A stretch of DNA of 64,000 bases from Pyropia yezoensis (lineage: Eukaryota > Rhodophyta > Bangiophyceae > Bangiales > Bangiaceae), in contig CM020618.1 of assembly GCA_009829735.1 (NCBI GenBank), forward strand, positions 9,205,119-9,269,118, in the 5' to 3' direction. The translations under genes and the position numbers were made by a program. Below the pieces are notes generated by a model. It was not told where the DNA came from, ran no database searches, and saw only the letters and a list, made by a program, of their open reading frames with translations. Shown in pieces: positions 31,056-41,166 of the stretch; within the stretch, counting starts at the first letter, position 1, and each line of letters starts with the position of its first letter.

Positions 31056-31691
31056 CTTTTTCTTTTTTTTTTTCTTCCCCGCCAACGCCTTTGGGGGGGG
31101 GGGGGGGGGGGATGACGGTACCTACTCATGGGCGGCGGTTGGGGTGGGGACGGCGCCCCGCCCGACCGCGCCCCCGCCGCTCATCAACCGGCGGTGGCGG
31201 CGGGCGGCGGCGGCGGGGCGGGGGGGGGGGGGGGGGAAGACCCCACCTGCCGTGCCGGCCGTCCGTCTCTGGGGGCTGCCCCACCGCACGGTGCGGGGAG
31301 GGCTGGGGTTTTTTTTGGGGGAGGGGGGGGGGTGGGCGCTTACGCCGGTGCCGTGCGCAGGGGAAGGCGGAGGGGCGGGTGGGTGGTGGTGGCAGTGGTG
31401 GTGGTGAGCCCGGGAGGGCAATGAGGGGAGGGGGAGGGCGGGGGGGGGGGGCGAGGCGCCTTTGCTCGCGGGCGTTGCCCGTCCCCCCCCCCCCCCCCCA
31501 CCGGGTACGTTGGCAGCGGCAGCGTGTCCGGCACTGGCTGGGCGTGGCGGCCAAGCCGCCGCCGCCGCCGCTGCTGCCGCCGCGTCGGCGGTGGGGGGGC
31601 AGGCGCGGCTGGCTGCTCTTGCCCGCCGCGCCTGGGCGGTGGCGGTGGGGGCGGCATGGGCAGCGGCGGCGGCGGCCGGCCTGCCAGCTCA

Positions 31692-31692
<1 letters not shown>

Positions 31693-31745
<53 letters not shown>
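31693..31745. repeat. Poly-C run, 53 bp
   Basis: Uninterrupted C. Confidence 0.95.
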
Positions 31746-32336
31746 TGGTCTCCCTGCCCAGACGGGCGGCCACGTAGAACGGCGGCGGCCGGGGGGCTCC
31801 CCTGCCAGGGGGGGGACCACGCAACCCAGGGGGGGGACCACGCAACCCCCCCCCCCCGCCCGCGCGTACCGCTTCCGGCGTCTTGCGCCGCTGCCGTCGC
31901 GCGCGCGAGCGCGAGCGCGCCGCCGCCGGCCTCCCCACCACAAGCGGACAACACATCCCCCGCGGGTCGCTGCCGTGGCGCTTGCTCCTCTCCGTCTCCC
32001 CCTCTCCCCTTTGGTCGTCGGCACCGTCGCCTCCTCCTCCTCCCCCCTCCCTTCCTCCCCCTCCTCCTTTCCTCCTCCTCCTCCTCCTCCTCCTCCACCC
32101 TTCCCTCTTTCTTGTCTGTTTCCTGTTGCGGCTTGCCGTGGCGACACGGTGACACGGCGGCGGGGACAACCCTCTGTGGCGTGGCAGCGGCTCCTGCCGA
32201 GGCACACCTCGCTCTCTCTCTCCCCCCCCCCCGCCCCCCCCATACTCCTCCTCCTCCTCTCCCTCACCCCGCTCCCCCGCTCTTCCCGGTGACCGCGGTG
32301 GGCCACGCCTTGCACAGCCAGTGCCAAGCAAACCAG

Positions 32337-32338
<2 letters not shown>

Positions 32339-32375
<37 letters not shown>
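32339..32375. repeat. Poly-G run, 37 bp
   Basis: Uninterrupted G, about 140 bp upstream of the bZIP gene start. Confidence 0.95.
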
Positions 32376-32376
<1 letters not shown>

Positions 32377-32517
32377 GCCGAAAGCGGCGGCGGTCGGCAG
32401 CGGCACAGCGGTAACGGTTTGGCGGCGGTGGCCTCGGCAGTAGCAGCGGCAGCGGCCTCGGCAGCGTCGTTGCCGAACCGCCCGAGGCGGGCACCCGCCC
32501 TCTCCCCCCCGCGGGGG

Positions 32518-34887
32518 ATGGACACGGCTGGCGTGTCGGCGGCAACGGCGGCGGCCGTCGCCGCCCTTGCGCTGCCCCCCCCGCGCCACGGGGGGGTGGA
32601 CGGTGGTGTGGGGGGGCTGCCTGCCGACAGCGCGGGCGGCCATGGCGGCATCGGCGGCGACGGCGGCGGCGGCGGCGGCGACGGCGACGGTGGTGGTGGC
32701 GGTGGTGGTGGGGGTGGGGGTGGTGGTGGGGGAGGCGGCGGCAGAGGGGGGGGCGGCGGCGGCGGCGGCGGCGGCGGCGACGGGCGGCTGACCAGCTGGG
32801 GCGCCCCCCCGGCGCTGTCGCTGCTGTGCCTCGACGGCGCGCCCGAGTGGGGCGACTCCCTCTCATGGATTGACTCACCACCCGCCTGGCTGCCGCCCCC
32901 CTCCCCGCCGCCTGTCGGCGTGCGCGCCGCCGCCGCCGCCGCCGCCGCCGCGGCTGGCCGGGGGGTGGGGGACGCGTCGGACCGGGCGCCCAGCCGGGGG
33001 GCGGCTACCGCGGCGGCGGCCACGGCGGCGGCGGCCGCGGCGGCTGCGGCGGCAGTCAAGGCAGACCCCTACGGTACGGCCTCGGCTGCGGGGGCGGCAG
33101 CGGCGGCGGCGGCGGCAGCAGCGGCGGTGGCAGCGTCCACCCCTGGCGTGTATGGCCGCGGCGCATGGCCGCTGGGCGGCAGCGGCGGCGGCGGCGGCGG
33201 TGGCAGGGACGGCAGCGACGGGGTGGCGGCGGCCTCCCCCCTGACGCTCCCCGCAGGCCGGGGGCCACCCCCGGCGGGGGGACCCCACCCCGCCGACCTC
33301 CTCGGCTTTCCCCCCTCCCCGCCACGCGGCGGCGCGCCCCCCGACGCGGGGCTGTGGGGGTGGAGCCCCCGCGGGGCGGCCGCCGACGCGTCGGTGTCAT
33401 CGGCCATGCTGGGGGGCGGGGGTGGTGGTGGCGGCGGCGGCAGCAGCGGCTGTGGCGGCAATGACAGCGGCCGCGACGGCACGGGGGGTGGCCCGGGGAG
33501 AGGGCGGCCGGTGGCCAAGGGCGTGGGGGCGGGCGGCCACCCGGCGGTGCCGTCGCCCACGTCGGTACGCGCGCCGCGCACGCCGGGCGGCCCCGTCGGC
33601 TACGCGTCGCGCGGTGGGGATGGTCCTGGCGGCGGAGGTCTTGGTGGCGGTGGCGGCGGTGGCGGCGGTGGTGTGCCCGCCGCGATGACCGACGCGGTGG
33701 CGGCTGCGGATGTAGACACGCTCGACGCGCTGTTTCGGGCCGCCGCCGCGGCGGCCGCCGCGACGGGCATGGTGACAGACGGGGCGGCCGAGGGCGGCGG
33801 CGGCGGTGGCGGGGGGGGCGGGAGGGGGCGGCGGCGGCCGCTGGGCGGCCGCCGCGGCGGCGGCGGCGGCAGCGGCGGCGGGCCGACCGGCGGGCGACCC
33901 CGCCGGCCAGGCAGGACTGGCAGCGGTGGGGGGGGCGGCGGCGTCAGCGGTCGCCGCGGCGGCCCCTGGGCGGCGTCCACCGCGCCAGCCGAGGCGGTGG
34001 CGGCGGTAGTGGGCACCCCCCGCGCTGGGGGCGTGCCGACCAGCCTCGACCTCATGGACGCGGTGCTCGGCATGTCCCCCGCCGACAGTGACACGTCGGG
34101 CGGCGGGGGGGGCTCCCGCGCCAGCGGCGGCGGCGGTGGCGTCGACTGGTGCGCCGCCGCGCCCGCCCGGCCGTCGCCGACGGTACCCGCGGCGGCACAC
34201 CCCATGGCGCGGCGGGCGCCGCCGTCGCTGCCGCTGCCACCCCCACCCCCACCCCCACCATTGGGGGGGGGCGCCCACGGCCACGGGGGCCTCGGCACCG
34301 CCGCCGCGGCGGTGGTGGCGGCGGCCGCCGCGCGGGGCCTCACCGCCACCTCCCTCGCGTCGGCGGGGGGGGCGTCGGCCTACCGGGGTGGCCCTGGCGG
34401 TGGCGGCGGCCGCCGCGGCGGCGGTGGCGGTGGCGGTGGCGGCCGCAGCCTGCTGCCACTGCCACTGCCACCCCCGCCACCACCACCGCTGCCGCTCGCC
34501 GCCCTGCCGCTGCTGGCGCTCCCCGCCATTGGCTGCAGCGGTAGCGGTAGCGGCAGCGGCAGCGGCGGCGGCGGCGGCGTCGGCGGTGCGGCGGCAACGG
34601 TGGTGATCTACCCGACGCCCCCGCGGGGGGAGGCGGCCCGCAACCGGCTGGTGCGGCAGCACGTGCGGGCGCTCCGCGCGTCGGCTGCCGCGTCGGGGAG
34701 GAAAGGGGGCAGCGGCGGCGGCGGCGGCGGTGGCGGCGGCAGTGGTGGCGGCGGTGGCGGCGGCGGCGGCGGCGGCGGCGGTGGAGGCACCCCCGGGGGG
34801 GTGGAGGGGGGCGGCGGCGGCGCGGCTGGTGGGGGCGCCTTTGGAGGGGTGGCCGCGGTGAAGGCTCCCGACGGCTGCACGGCAGAG

Positions 34888-34933
<46 letters not shown>

Positions 34934-35037
34934 GGGGCGTGGGCTGTGGGGGTGGTGGCAGCAGCGGCAGCGGCAGCGGCGGCAGCGGCGGCGGCGGGAT
35001 GGGCGCCGACGATGGGACCGCCACCGGTAACGGCGGC

Positions 35038-35068
<31 letters not shown>

Positions 35069-35757
35069 CAGCCGCCGCGGCGGCGGCGGCGGAGCGCAAG
35101 GAGCAGCGGGCGGTGAAGAACCGCGAGGCGGCGCTCCGCTCCCGGCAGGTGGCCAAGGTGCGGATGGCCGCCCTGCAGGCGGACAATGCGGCGCTGGCCG
35201 CGGCGGTCGGCGACCTGACGGCCGCCAACCGGCGGCTGCGGGAGCAGCTCCGGTCGTCGTCGGCATCGTCGTCTTCGGCGGCGGCGGTGGCGGCGGCGGC
35301 GGCGGCATCGGCGGGTCCCCCCGCCGACGCGTCGGCCGTGTCGCTCGTCACGGCCACCGCGGGCGGGGCGGTGGCGGGGGGTAGGGCCCCCAGCACCGCC
35401 GCCGCGACCGCCGCCGCGTCGGCCGCCGCGACCGCCGCTGCGGACGGCGGCCACGGGGACGACCGGTGCGCCGGCGCCAGCGACGGCGGCCGGTGTGGGG
35501 ACGGCGGGGGTGCGGACGGGGGCGACGCCAAGCGCCGCCGCCTCAACGGGCCGCCGCCACCGCCGCCCGCGGGCTGCGACGACGGCGGGCCGCCGTCGAC
35601 CCCCCCCGGCGGCGGGAGTGGGTGCGGCGGCGGCGGCGGCGGCGGCGGGGATGGGGGCGGCGGTGGTGGGGACGGCAGCTTGCCGCTGAGCCCCGCGCCG
35701 TCGCTGCTGCCGTCGCCGCTGGGCGGCGGCGCCAGCGTCTACGACGCCTACTTTTGA
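32518..35757 (+). CDS. bZIP transcription factor with giant Gly/Ala-rich N-terminus
   Basis: 1079 aa, intronless; first in-frame ATG is 32518 (MDTAGVSAATA), but the frame is open further upstream through repeats, so the start is uncertain. Residues 1-855 are dominated by Gly, Ala and Pro runs with a few ordered islands (LTSWGAPPALSLLCLDGAPE near residue 95; TSLDLMDAVLGMSPADSDTS near 510). The bZIP domain lies at about 859-915. Its basic region is ERKEQRAVKNREAALRSRQV, in which N and R keep the canonical N-x7-R spacing. The zipper has leucines at four consecutive heptad positions. A second basic cluster AKRRRLN (near 1005) could be a nuclear signal. It is predicted to bind DNA as a dimer; target genes are unknown. 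The long Gly runs make the exact length vulnerable to assembly error. Confidence 0.8.
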
Positions 35758-36348
35758 CCGCTGCCGGCGGGCGCCACGCGCCGCGGCGCCACGGTAGGGC
35801 ACACAGCCGCTGACTGAGAGGGGGGGGGGAGGGCTTGGCGGGAAAGCAGGCGGGCGGGTAGGGTCAGGGGCGGCTGTCGGCCGCCGCCCTGGCATTGCTT
35901 TTTTGTTCTCGCCCCCGCGCGGGCTGGGCGCGTGTGGGGTAGGGACGCGGGGCGGGAGGCCAGGAGCGGGGAGGGAAGGGAGGGGGGGGGTGGTCGCGTA
36001 GCGGCGGCGGTGCCGACGCTCCCGCCGCCCCCGGCGGCGGCGGTGCACAGGGTAGAGTCGCGGCGGCGCAGCGGCCGCGCGCACGAGCAGGGGGGCTGGC
36101 GGCGGCGACAGTGGCTGCAGCGGCGGCGGGTCAGCGTCTCGCCGCCTCGCTGCGCCGCCGCGCCGCCGCGCCGCCGATCACCGCCCCCCGGCGCACTAGC
36201 ATAAGTTTTTCGCAATCGTTCCGACAAGCGCCTCCCCCCCCACGCGCAGGAATGTCCTTCCCGCTCCCCGCCGCCGCTGACGCTCCCCGACAACCGCCAG
36301 CGCCACGGCGGGGGGGCGGCAAGGCCGCAGCGCCGCCACGGCAACGCG
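35758..36348. other. 3' flanks of convergent genes
   Basis: 591 bp between the bZIP stop (+) and the zinc-finger gene stop (-). TTTTTTGTT at 35899-35907 lies 142 bp after the + stop. Nothing else is recognised. Confidence 0.4.
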
Positions 36349-39300
36349 TCAGGCGCCGCCTGCCAAGGCAGCTTCGCCGCCCGGGGGGACGTCGGCGGCG
36401 GCGGCGGTCGTCGGTTGGGAATGGCCACCCGCGTCGTCAGCGGCGGCGGCAGCCGGCGGCGGGGGCTGGGGCGCCGAGGCCACCCCCCCCCCCTCTCCCA
36501 CCGCGACGCTAGCGTCGGTGGAAGGAAGGGGATCACCCGCCGCTGCCCGGCCAGTGGGCGCGCCGACGCGCCCAGCGGCGGGCACGCCGTCGCGCCTAGT
36601 GGCGGCTACCAACGGGCTGGTCGACGCCGACGGGCCGTCGCGGTCGCCGCGTTCTATGCCGTCGTCCCCACCGCCGTCCCCGCTGTTCCTGCCGCCATCA
36701 GACGCGGAAGGGGCGTCCAGGACAACCTGCCCAGGGAGGACCGCCGGTTCCTCGCCTGGCAGGGGTCCCGCACAGCCGTCGGCGCTGCCACGGCTGGCGC
36801 CGCTGCCGACACCACCCCCGGGGGAGGTCAACGGCCTGCCACCGTCGCTAGCGGGCGGCGTGTTGAGGCGGCGGCGCTCGCCGCCGCCACCGCCGATGCC
36901 GTCTCTGTTGATGCCGCCGTCGCCGCCGTCGCCGCTGCGACCACGACCGCCGACGTTGCCGTCTTTACCGCCACCACCACCGCCGTCGCCGCAGTCGCCG
37001 CGGTCCGCCGGTGCGTCAGTGACGGGGTAGGGAGACACGCCGCGCATCGCAGCACTAGCCGGGGGCTCGTCGCCTGCGACGGGCAATGCGGGCCGGGGGG
37101 ACACCGCGGTGGGAACAGCCGCGGCCGCACTCGCAGCAGTCCCGGTTGACGGGGCGGCGGCGGCAGCGGCAACGCCGCTGCCCACGCCAGCACCAGCGCC
37201 TGTGCATGCGCCAGCACCCGTGTTGGCGCCTGCACCGGCGTTTGCGCCAGATCCAGTGCTAGCGTCAGCGTCCACCCCAGTGACCACACCTCGACCCGCG
37301 GCAGCGGCATTGCCAGCACCAGCGCCAGAGGCCGTACCCACCCCCGTGCCTACACCGTCCGTGACAGTGGCAACAGCCGCGGCGGCGCGCTTGGCAACAA
37401 GGTTGGACACGTGGCGGAAGAACCGGGGCGGGTCGGTGCCAAACGCGCGCACTAGCATCAGACAGTTGGCGTCGAGGGCGAGCGCGAGGCCAACCACCTC
37501 GTCTTCTAGGTCGGCCGCGATGGCCGTCTGTTGGCTGACTAGGTCCAGCACCGCTGCCGCGGCCGCCTCGTCGGGCAAGCGGGCCACGTCAGCGGGGGAA
37601 GGGGGGGCGAACGGGCGGGGCAAGGGGGGAGGGGCAGGTGGCAGGGCAGGCGGTTGGGAGCTCCCCGCGTTGCCTTGTGCATTGGCCGGCGGAGCGTCCA
37701 CGTCGTACACCGCATCGGCGTCGGGGACGAGGCGCGGTGCCCGCCCAGCAGAGATGCGGCCGCCACCAGACAGCGCCGCTGCCGCGCCGTACGCAAAGGG
37801 CGGCGCGACGTGGCTGCTTAGGGCCCTCCCCTCCACCTTGAGGCGCGCAAGTGGGTACGGGGAAGCTCCAACCGACGGCGGCGTCGCGACCGCCGCTGCC
37901 GCCGTCCCGCGATGGCCACCGTGACCGACAGAGCGACCCGACAGGGTGTGGAGGGATTCGCTGTGGTGCGCCGGCGGAGGGAGGGAGGAATACGCCGCCC
38001 CCGCCACGGCGGCGCCGCCGGTCGCCTGCCCATACACAAACGACGATTGAGGCTGAAAGGGCCCGCCCCCCGTGAGGGAGGCCCCCGGCGGGTGCAAACG
38101 CGGACGTTTAGACGGCGGCGGCGGCGGTTGACGAAGTGGCACCGAGTAGCCGTCGTGGGAGCTGCTGGGCAATAGATGGCGTAGCCGGTGATGGGGACGG
38201 TGCTCACGGGCAGCCGCGCTGCCTGCCGCACCTGGGGGGGCATCACGCCCCATCGCATCGAGAGATGGGTTGTGGTGGGGCGGCGGCTGGTGCGCCGCGC
38301 TGGGACCAAATGGGTCGTTGTACGCCCGCCGTCGCCGGGTATCCACGTCAAATACGACCGGCGTGTGGTGCTGCGGCGGCTGCGGACCCAAGCGGTGGGG
38401 TGGCGCAGCACGGAGTTGCGGCGATGCATGCGGACGCAGCTGGGTGCCCTGCTGCTCATAGGCAGCCCGCGCGTGGAGGAGCGGCGCTGGCTGAGTCGGC
38501 TCATGCAGGTGCGAAGCTTGGCCGGCATACGGCGCGCCGTCGAGCGGCAAGGCATGGTGGTCACCCCGCGCTGCCCCATACGGTAACAGCAGTGAGCCGG
38601 CGGCGTGTTCGCCAAATGACCAGTCGTGCGGCCGCTCCCCGACACCGGCGACGACGCGCACCTGGCCTGGCAATGCACTGGCCAGCGGATGCATGGCTTG
38701 ATGGCGTTCAACTCTAGCGTGCTGTGGGTAGTAAGCTTCTGGCGGCTGGGGCATGCCATCAGCCAATCCGCGCCGAGGCAGCTGCTCGACGTCGTCGCCG
38801 CCACTCCCAGCGACGCCACGTCCCTGGCGTGGTGGCCCCACGCCAGCCATCTGTGAAAACAGAGGATGGCGGAGGTGCAACACCTCATCATCATCCTCAT
38901 CCTCGGTCGCGGCACTGTCCACTGCCATTCCAGCCGCTTCGTCCGCCGTCGCCGCCACCTCTGCCGCTGTCGGTTGCGGCGGCCGTGGAGACGACCTCAC
39001 ACGACGCTGCCCCACACCACCGCCGCCGACACTGCTTCGGAGGGCTAAAAAACGCGCGGATGCGGCGTCACCTCTTCCTCCATCAGGCACTGGCGACGGC
39101 GGTGGCGGCCCCACGCTACCAGCGCCGGGCCCGTGAGGAGGGCGCCCCCCCCGACTCCCCCCCGCCTCCACTGCCCCCCCCCCCGCCGAGGCCGCCACCC
39201 CAGACGATCGGGGTGAAGGCGCCGTGCGCGGGCGACCCAGGCGCCCCTGCAACACGGCAGGGGATGCCCACAGCTCAGGGTTTTCGGCACCAAAGTCCAC

Positions 39301-41166
39301 ATCAAAGAGCCGCCGCCGCTCCGACCCCCGTCGCGTCAGGTGCGCCGCCACCTGCGCGACGGCCGCCTCGGGCGGCCGCTCGCAGCCCGCCTCCGCGGCG
39401 CCCGGCACCCAAAACGCGTCGGCACACGCCCACGACAAGGGCATGGCCTCAGAGAGTACCCCCGGACGGACCCACCGAATGGCCGCACAGCGGGCGCAGC
39501 GGAGCCAGTCGCTACCGCCCGCGCGGGCATTGACATAGCCCGCGTGAAGAGGGGCGGGGAGGACAAGCGCGAGTGGGTTACCCTCCCGGGCGTCGCGCGT
39601 CGCGCGCGCGAGGCCCACCGCGTCATAGTTGCGCGACCGCCGGAGGGAGGCGCAGCCGCGGCAGCGCCAGGAACTGCCGACCGCCGGCCGGGTTCGAAGC
39701 GGCGGCTCGCAGCAGTCGGCGTGAAAGGCCAGCGGGCAGCGGCTGCACGCCACCAGCGGCGACGCGTCGCCGTCCCCGCCACACACCGCGCACGCGTCGT
39801 CGGCCGCGACGCCGTCAATCGCAGCAGCGGCCGCGGCAAAGGGGGAGAGGGTGGCGACGTCTACAGGGCGCTTCTTGTCAAAGTTTAGGCGCCGCGGGTA
39901 AAAGGCGCAAAACGTCTCTCGCACCCGCCGGTCCGCGTCCGCATCAGATAGGGGGGTGGCGGGGGCGGGGGGGAGTGCCCGGGACAAACGGGGGGGGGAG
40001 ACCGGTGGGAGGGAGGGGCCCGCGGTGGGGTGGCCGGGACGACACCCGTCGGCCACAACAGCAGCCCGGGAGGGCAGTGCTCTCGGTGGTACACCGGCGC
40101 CCGCGAGAGGTGGGCAACTGCCACCGTCGCCCACCGCGGGCTCCTCCTTGATGGCCGCCAGTGGCCGACGCCGCCGGCGGGCTCCACCCCCCCCCCGCGC
40201 AGCTGCCGCTTGCCCTTCCACCCCCACCGCCGCACCCCCGCCGCTGCTCGCGGACCCGCCCGACGCCGAGCCCGTCGTCGCCGACCCAGCCGACGGATGA
40301 GGTGGTGGCCACGCCGCCCGCCACGCGCCCCCGCCGCCAACCTCTCCGCCACCACCACAACCACCGCCGCCGCCACCACCACCACTAGCTACAGCCGCCC
40401 CCGACGCGGCTGACCGACGGGCGCCCGGCGAGGAGCGGCGCCGCGGGGGGGCGCCTCCCCCGGCCACTGCCATCCCGCCGCTATTGCGGCGAGGTGGCAG
40501 CGGCCCGACGGACCTCAGCAAAGGTGGCAGCGACTGTGGCGGCGGATGCAGCGGCGGCTCGGTCGCGGCGGCAGCGGCGACGGTGCCACCCCCCCCAGGC
40601 AGCGTCTGCCCAGCGAGCGGCGGCAGCGGTGGCAGCGGCGGAGGAGGCGGCGGCAGCGCCACGGGCGGAGGTGGCGGCAATGTCGGTGGCGGTGGTGGCA
40701 GCGCAGGCCCGGCAGCGCTCACCCGCCGCCGATGTCGCCGAGGCGGTGCCGCCGCACCGACGGCAGCGGCGGTAGGAGGCGCGGCGCCCCCCGCCCCCCG
40801 CCCCCCTCCGACCAGCTGGCCGGCGGCCAAAGAGGCGGCAGCGGCACCCGCCCCGCCAGCGCCGCTGCTGCCGCTGCCAGCGCCCGCACCCCACCCCGCC
40901 CCCCCCGCCCCTGCCCCCCCGCGCGAGCGCACGATATGGTTGCGGCTGTACCGGTGGGCGCACATGGATGAGCAGAAACGGCGGCTCTTGCTGTACCATC
41001 CGCCCTCGGTGGTGGGCGTGTGGCCACACAGCTCACACGAGCCGCCGCCAACGCCGCCGCCGCCGCCACCACCCGCGGCGGCGGGGCGGGAAGGGAGCGG
41101 GGGCACGCCCACCTCCGCCGCCGCTGCCGCGTCGCCAGCAGCGGCGGCCGAAGCAGCCGCAGCCAT
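36349..41166 (-). CDS. Chromatin protein with FCS, PHD and CW zinc fingers
   Basis: 1605 aa, intronless. Start taken at ATG 41166 (MAAAASAAAAGD; context gccgccATGg), although the frame is open far upstream. Domains in order: an FCS-type zinc finger at about residues 44-78 (CELCGHTPTTEGGWY, RRFCSSMCAHRY); a linker with RETFCAFYPRRLNFDKKRP; a PHD finger at about 459-510 (CAVCGGDGD, VACSRCPLAFHADCCEPP, WRCRGC); and a CW-type finger at about 550-600 (DWLRCARCAAIRWV, LSWACAD, GCERP). The C-terminal 1000 residues are largely disordered; a helical patch near 1290-1340 (AVLDLVSQQTAIAADLEDEV) stands out. PHD and CW modules read histone H3 tails, typically around K4, and FCS fingers bind nucleic acid. 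A nuclear histone-reading role is therefore inferred. No catalytic domain is seen. It diverges from the ADA2 gene. Confidence 0.75.
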   Translation of the reverse strand: MAAAASAAAAGDAAAAAEVGVPPLPSRPAAAGGGGGGGVGGGSCELCGHTPTTEGGWYSKSRRFCSSMCAHRYSRNHIVRSRGGAGAGGAGWGAGAGSGSSGAGGAGAAAASLAAGQLVGGGRGAGGAAPPTAAAVGAAAPPRRHRRRVSAAGPALPPPPPTLPPPPPVALPPPPPPLPPLPPLAGQTLPGGGGTVAAAAATEPPLHPPPQSLPPLLRSVGPLPPRRNSGGMAVAGGGAPPRRRSSPGARRSAASGAAVASGGGGGGGGCGGGGEVGGGGAWRAAWPPPHPSAGSATTGSASGGSASSGGGAAVGVEGQAAAARGGGGARRRRRPLAAIKEEPAVGDGGSCPPLAGAGVPPRALPSRAAVVADGCRPGHPTAGPSLPPVSPPRLSRALPPAPATPLSDADADRRVRETFCAFYPRRLNFDKKRPVDVATLSPFAAAAAAIDGVAADDACAVCGGDGDASPLVACSRCPLAFHADCCEPPLRTRPAVGSSWRCRGCASLRRSRNYDAVGLARATRDAREGNPLALVLPAPLHAGYVNARAGGSDWLRCARCAAIRWVRPGVLSEAMPLSWACADAFWVPGAAEAGCERPPEAAVAQVAAHLTRRGSERRRLFDVDFGAENPELWASPAVLQGRLGRPRTAPSPRSSGVAASAGGGAVEAGGSRGGRPPHGPGAGSVGPPPPSPVPDGGRGDAASARFLALRSSVGGGGVGQRRVRSSPRPPQPTAAEVAATADEAAGMAVDSAATEDEDDDEVLHLRHPLFSQMAGVGPPRQGRGVAGSGGDDVEQLPRRGLADGMPQPPEAYYPQHARVERHQAMHPLASALPGQVRVVAGVGERPHDWSFGEHAAGSLLLPYGAARGDHHALPLDGAPYAGQASHLHEPTQPAPLLHARAAYEQQGTQLRPHASPQLRAAPPHRLGPQPPQHHTPVVFDVDTRRRRAYNDPFGPSAAHQPPPHHNPSLDAMGRDAPPGAAGSAAAREHRPHHRLRHLLPSSSHDGYSVPLRQPPPPPSKRPRLHPPGASLTGGGPFQPQSSFVYGQATGGAAVAGAAYSSLPPPAHHSESLHTLSGRSVGHGGHRGTAAAAVATPPSVGASPYPLARLKVEGRALSSHVAPPFAYGAAAALSGGGRISAGRAPRLVPDADAVYDVDAPPANAQGNAGSSQPPALPPAPPPLPRPFAPPSPADVARLPDEAAAAAVLDLVSQQTAIAADLEDEVVGLALALDANCLMLVRAFGTDPPRFFRHVSNLVAKRAAAAVATVTDGVGTGVGTASGAGAGNAAAAGRGVVTGVDADASTGSGANAGAGANTGAGACTGAGAGVGSGVAAAAAAPSTGTAASAAAAVPTAVSPRPALPVAGDEPPASAAMRGVSPYPVTDAPADRGDCGDGGGGGGKDGNVGGRGRSGDGGDGGINRDGIGGGGGERRRLNTPPASDGGRPLTSPGGGVGSGASRGSADGCAGPLPGEEPAVLPGQVVLDAPSASDGGRNSGDGGGDDGIERGDRDGPSASTSPLVAATRRDGVPAAGRVGAPTGRAAAGDPLPSTDASVAVGEGGGVASAPQPPPPAAAAADDAGGHSQPTTAAAADVPPGGEAALAGGA

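Larger units (their letters stand above)
28981..32517. other. Gene desert of G and C homopolymers
   Basis: An extremely GC-rich stretch made of pure runs (see separate entries), (CCCCG)n, (CCCG)n and Pro/Gly/Arg-type low complexity. Very long frames on both strands here are produced by the homopolymers and share no domain. No gene is supported. Confidence 0.6.

Noticed and set aside
31126..32643. 505-codon minus-strand open frame in the homopolymer desert
   Set aside because: Composed of poly-Gly/Pro/Arg from homopolymers; stop codons are rare in such GC-rich DNA, so length is not evidence.
33397..36084. 895-codon minus-strand open frame antisense to the bZIP gene
   Set aside because: Its product is Arg/Ala/Pro repeats mirroring the Gly-rich sense frame; the bZIP domain on the plus strand explains the sequence.
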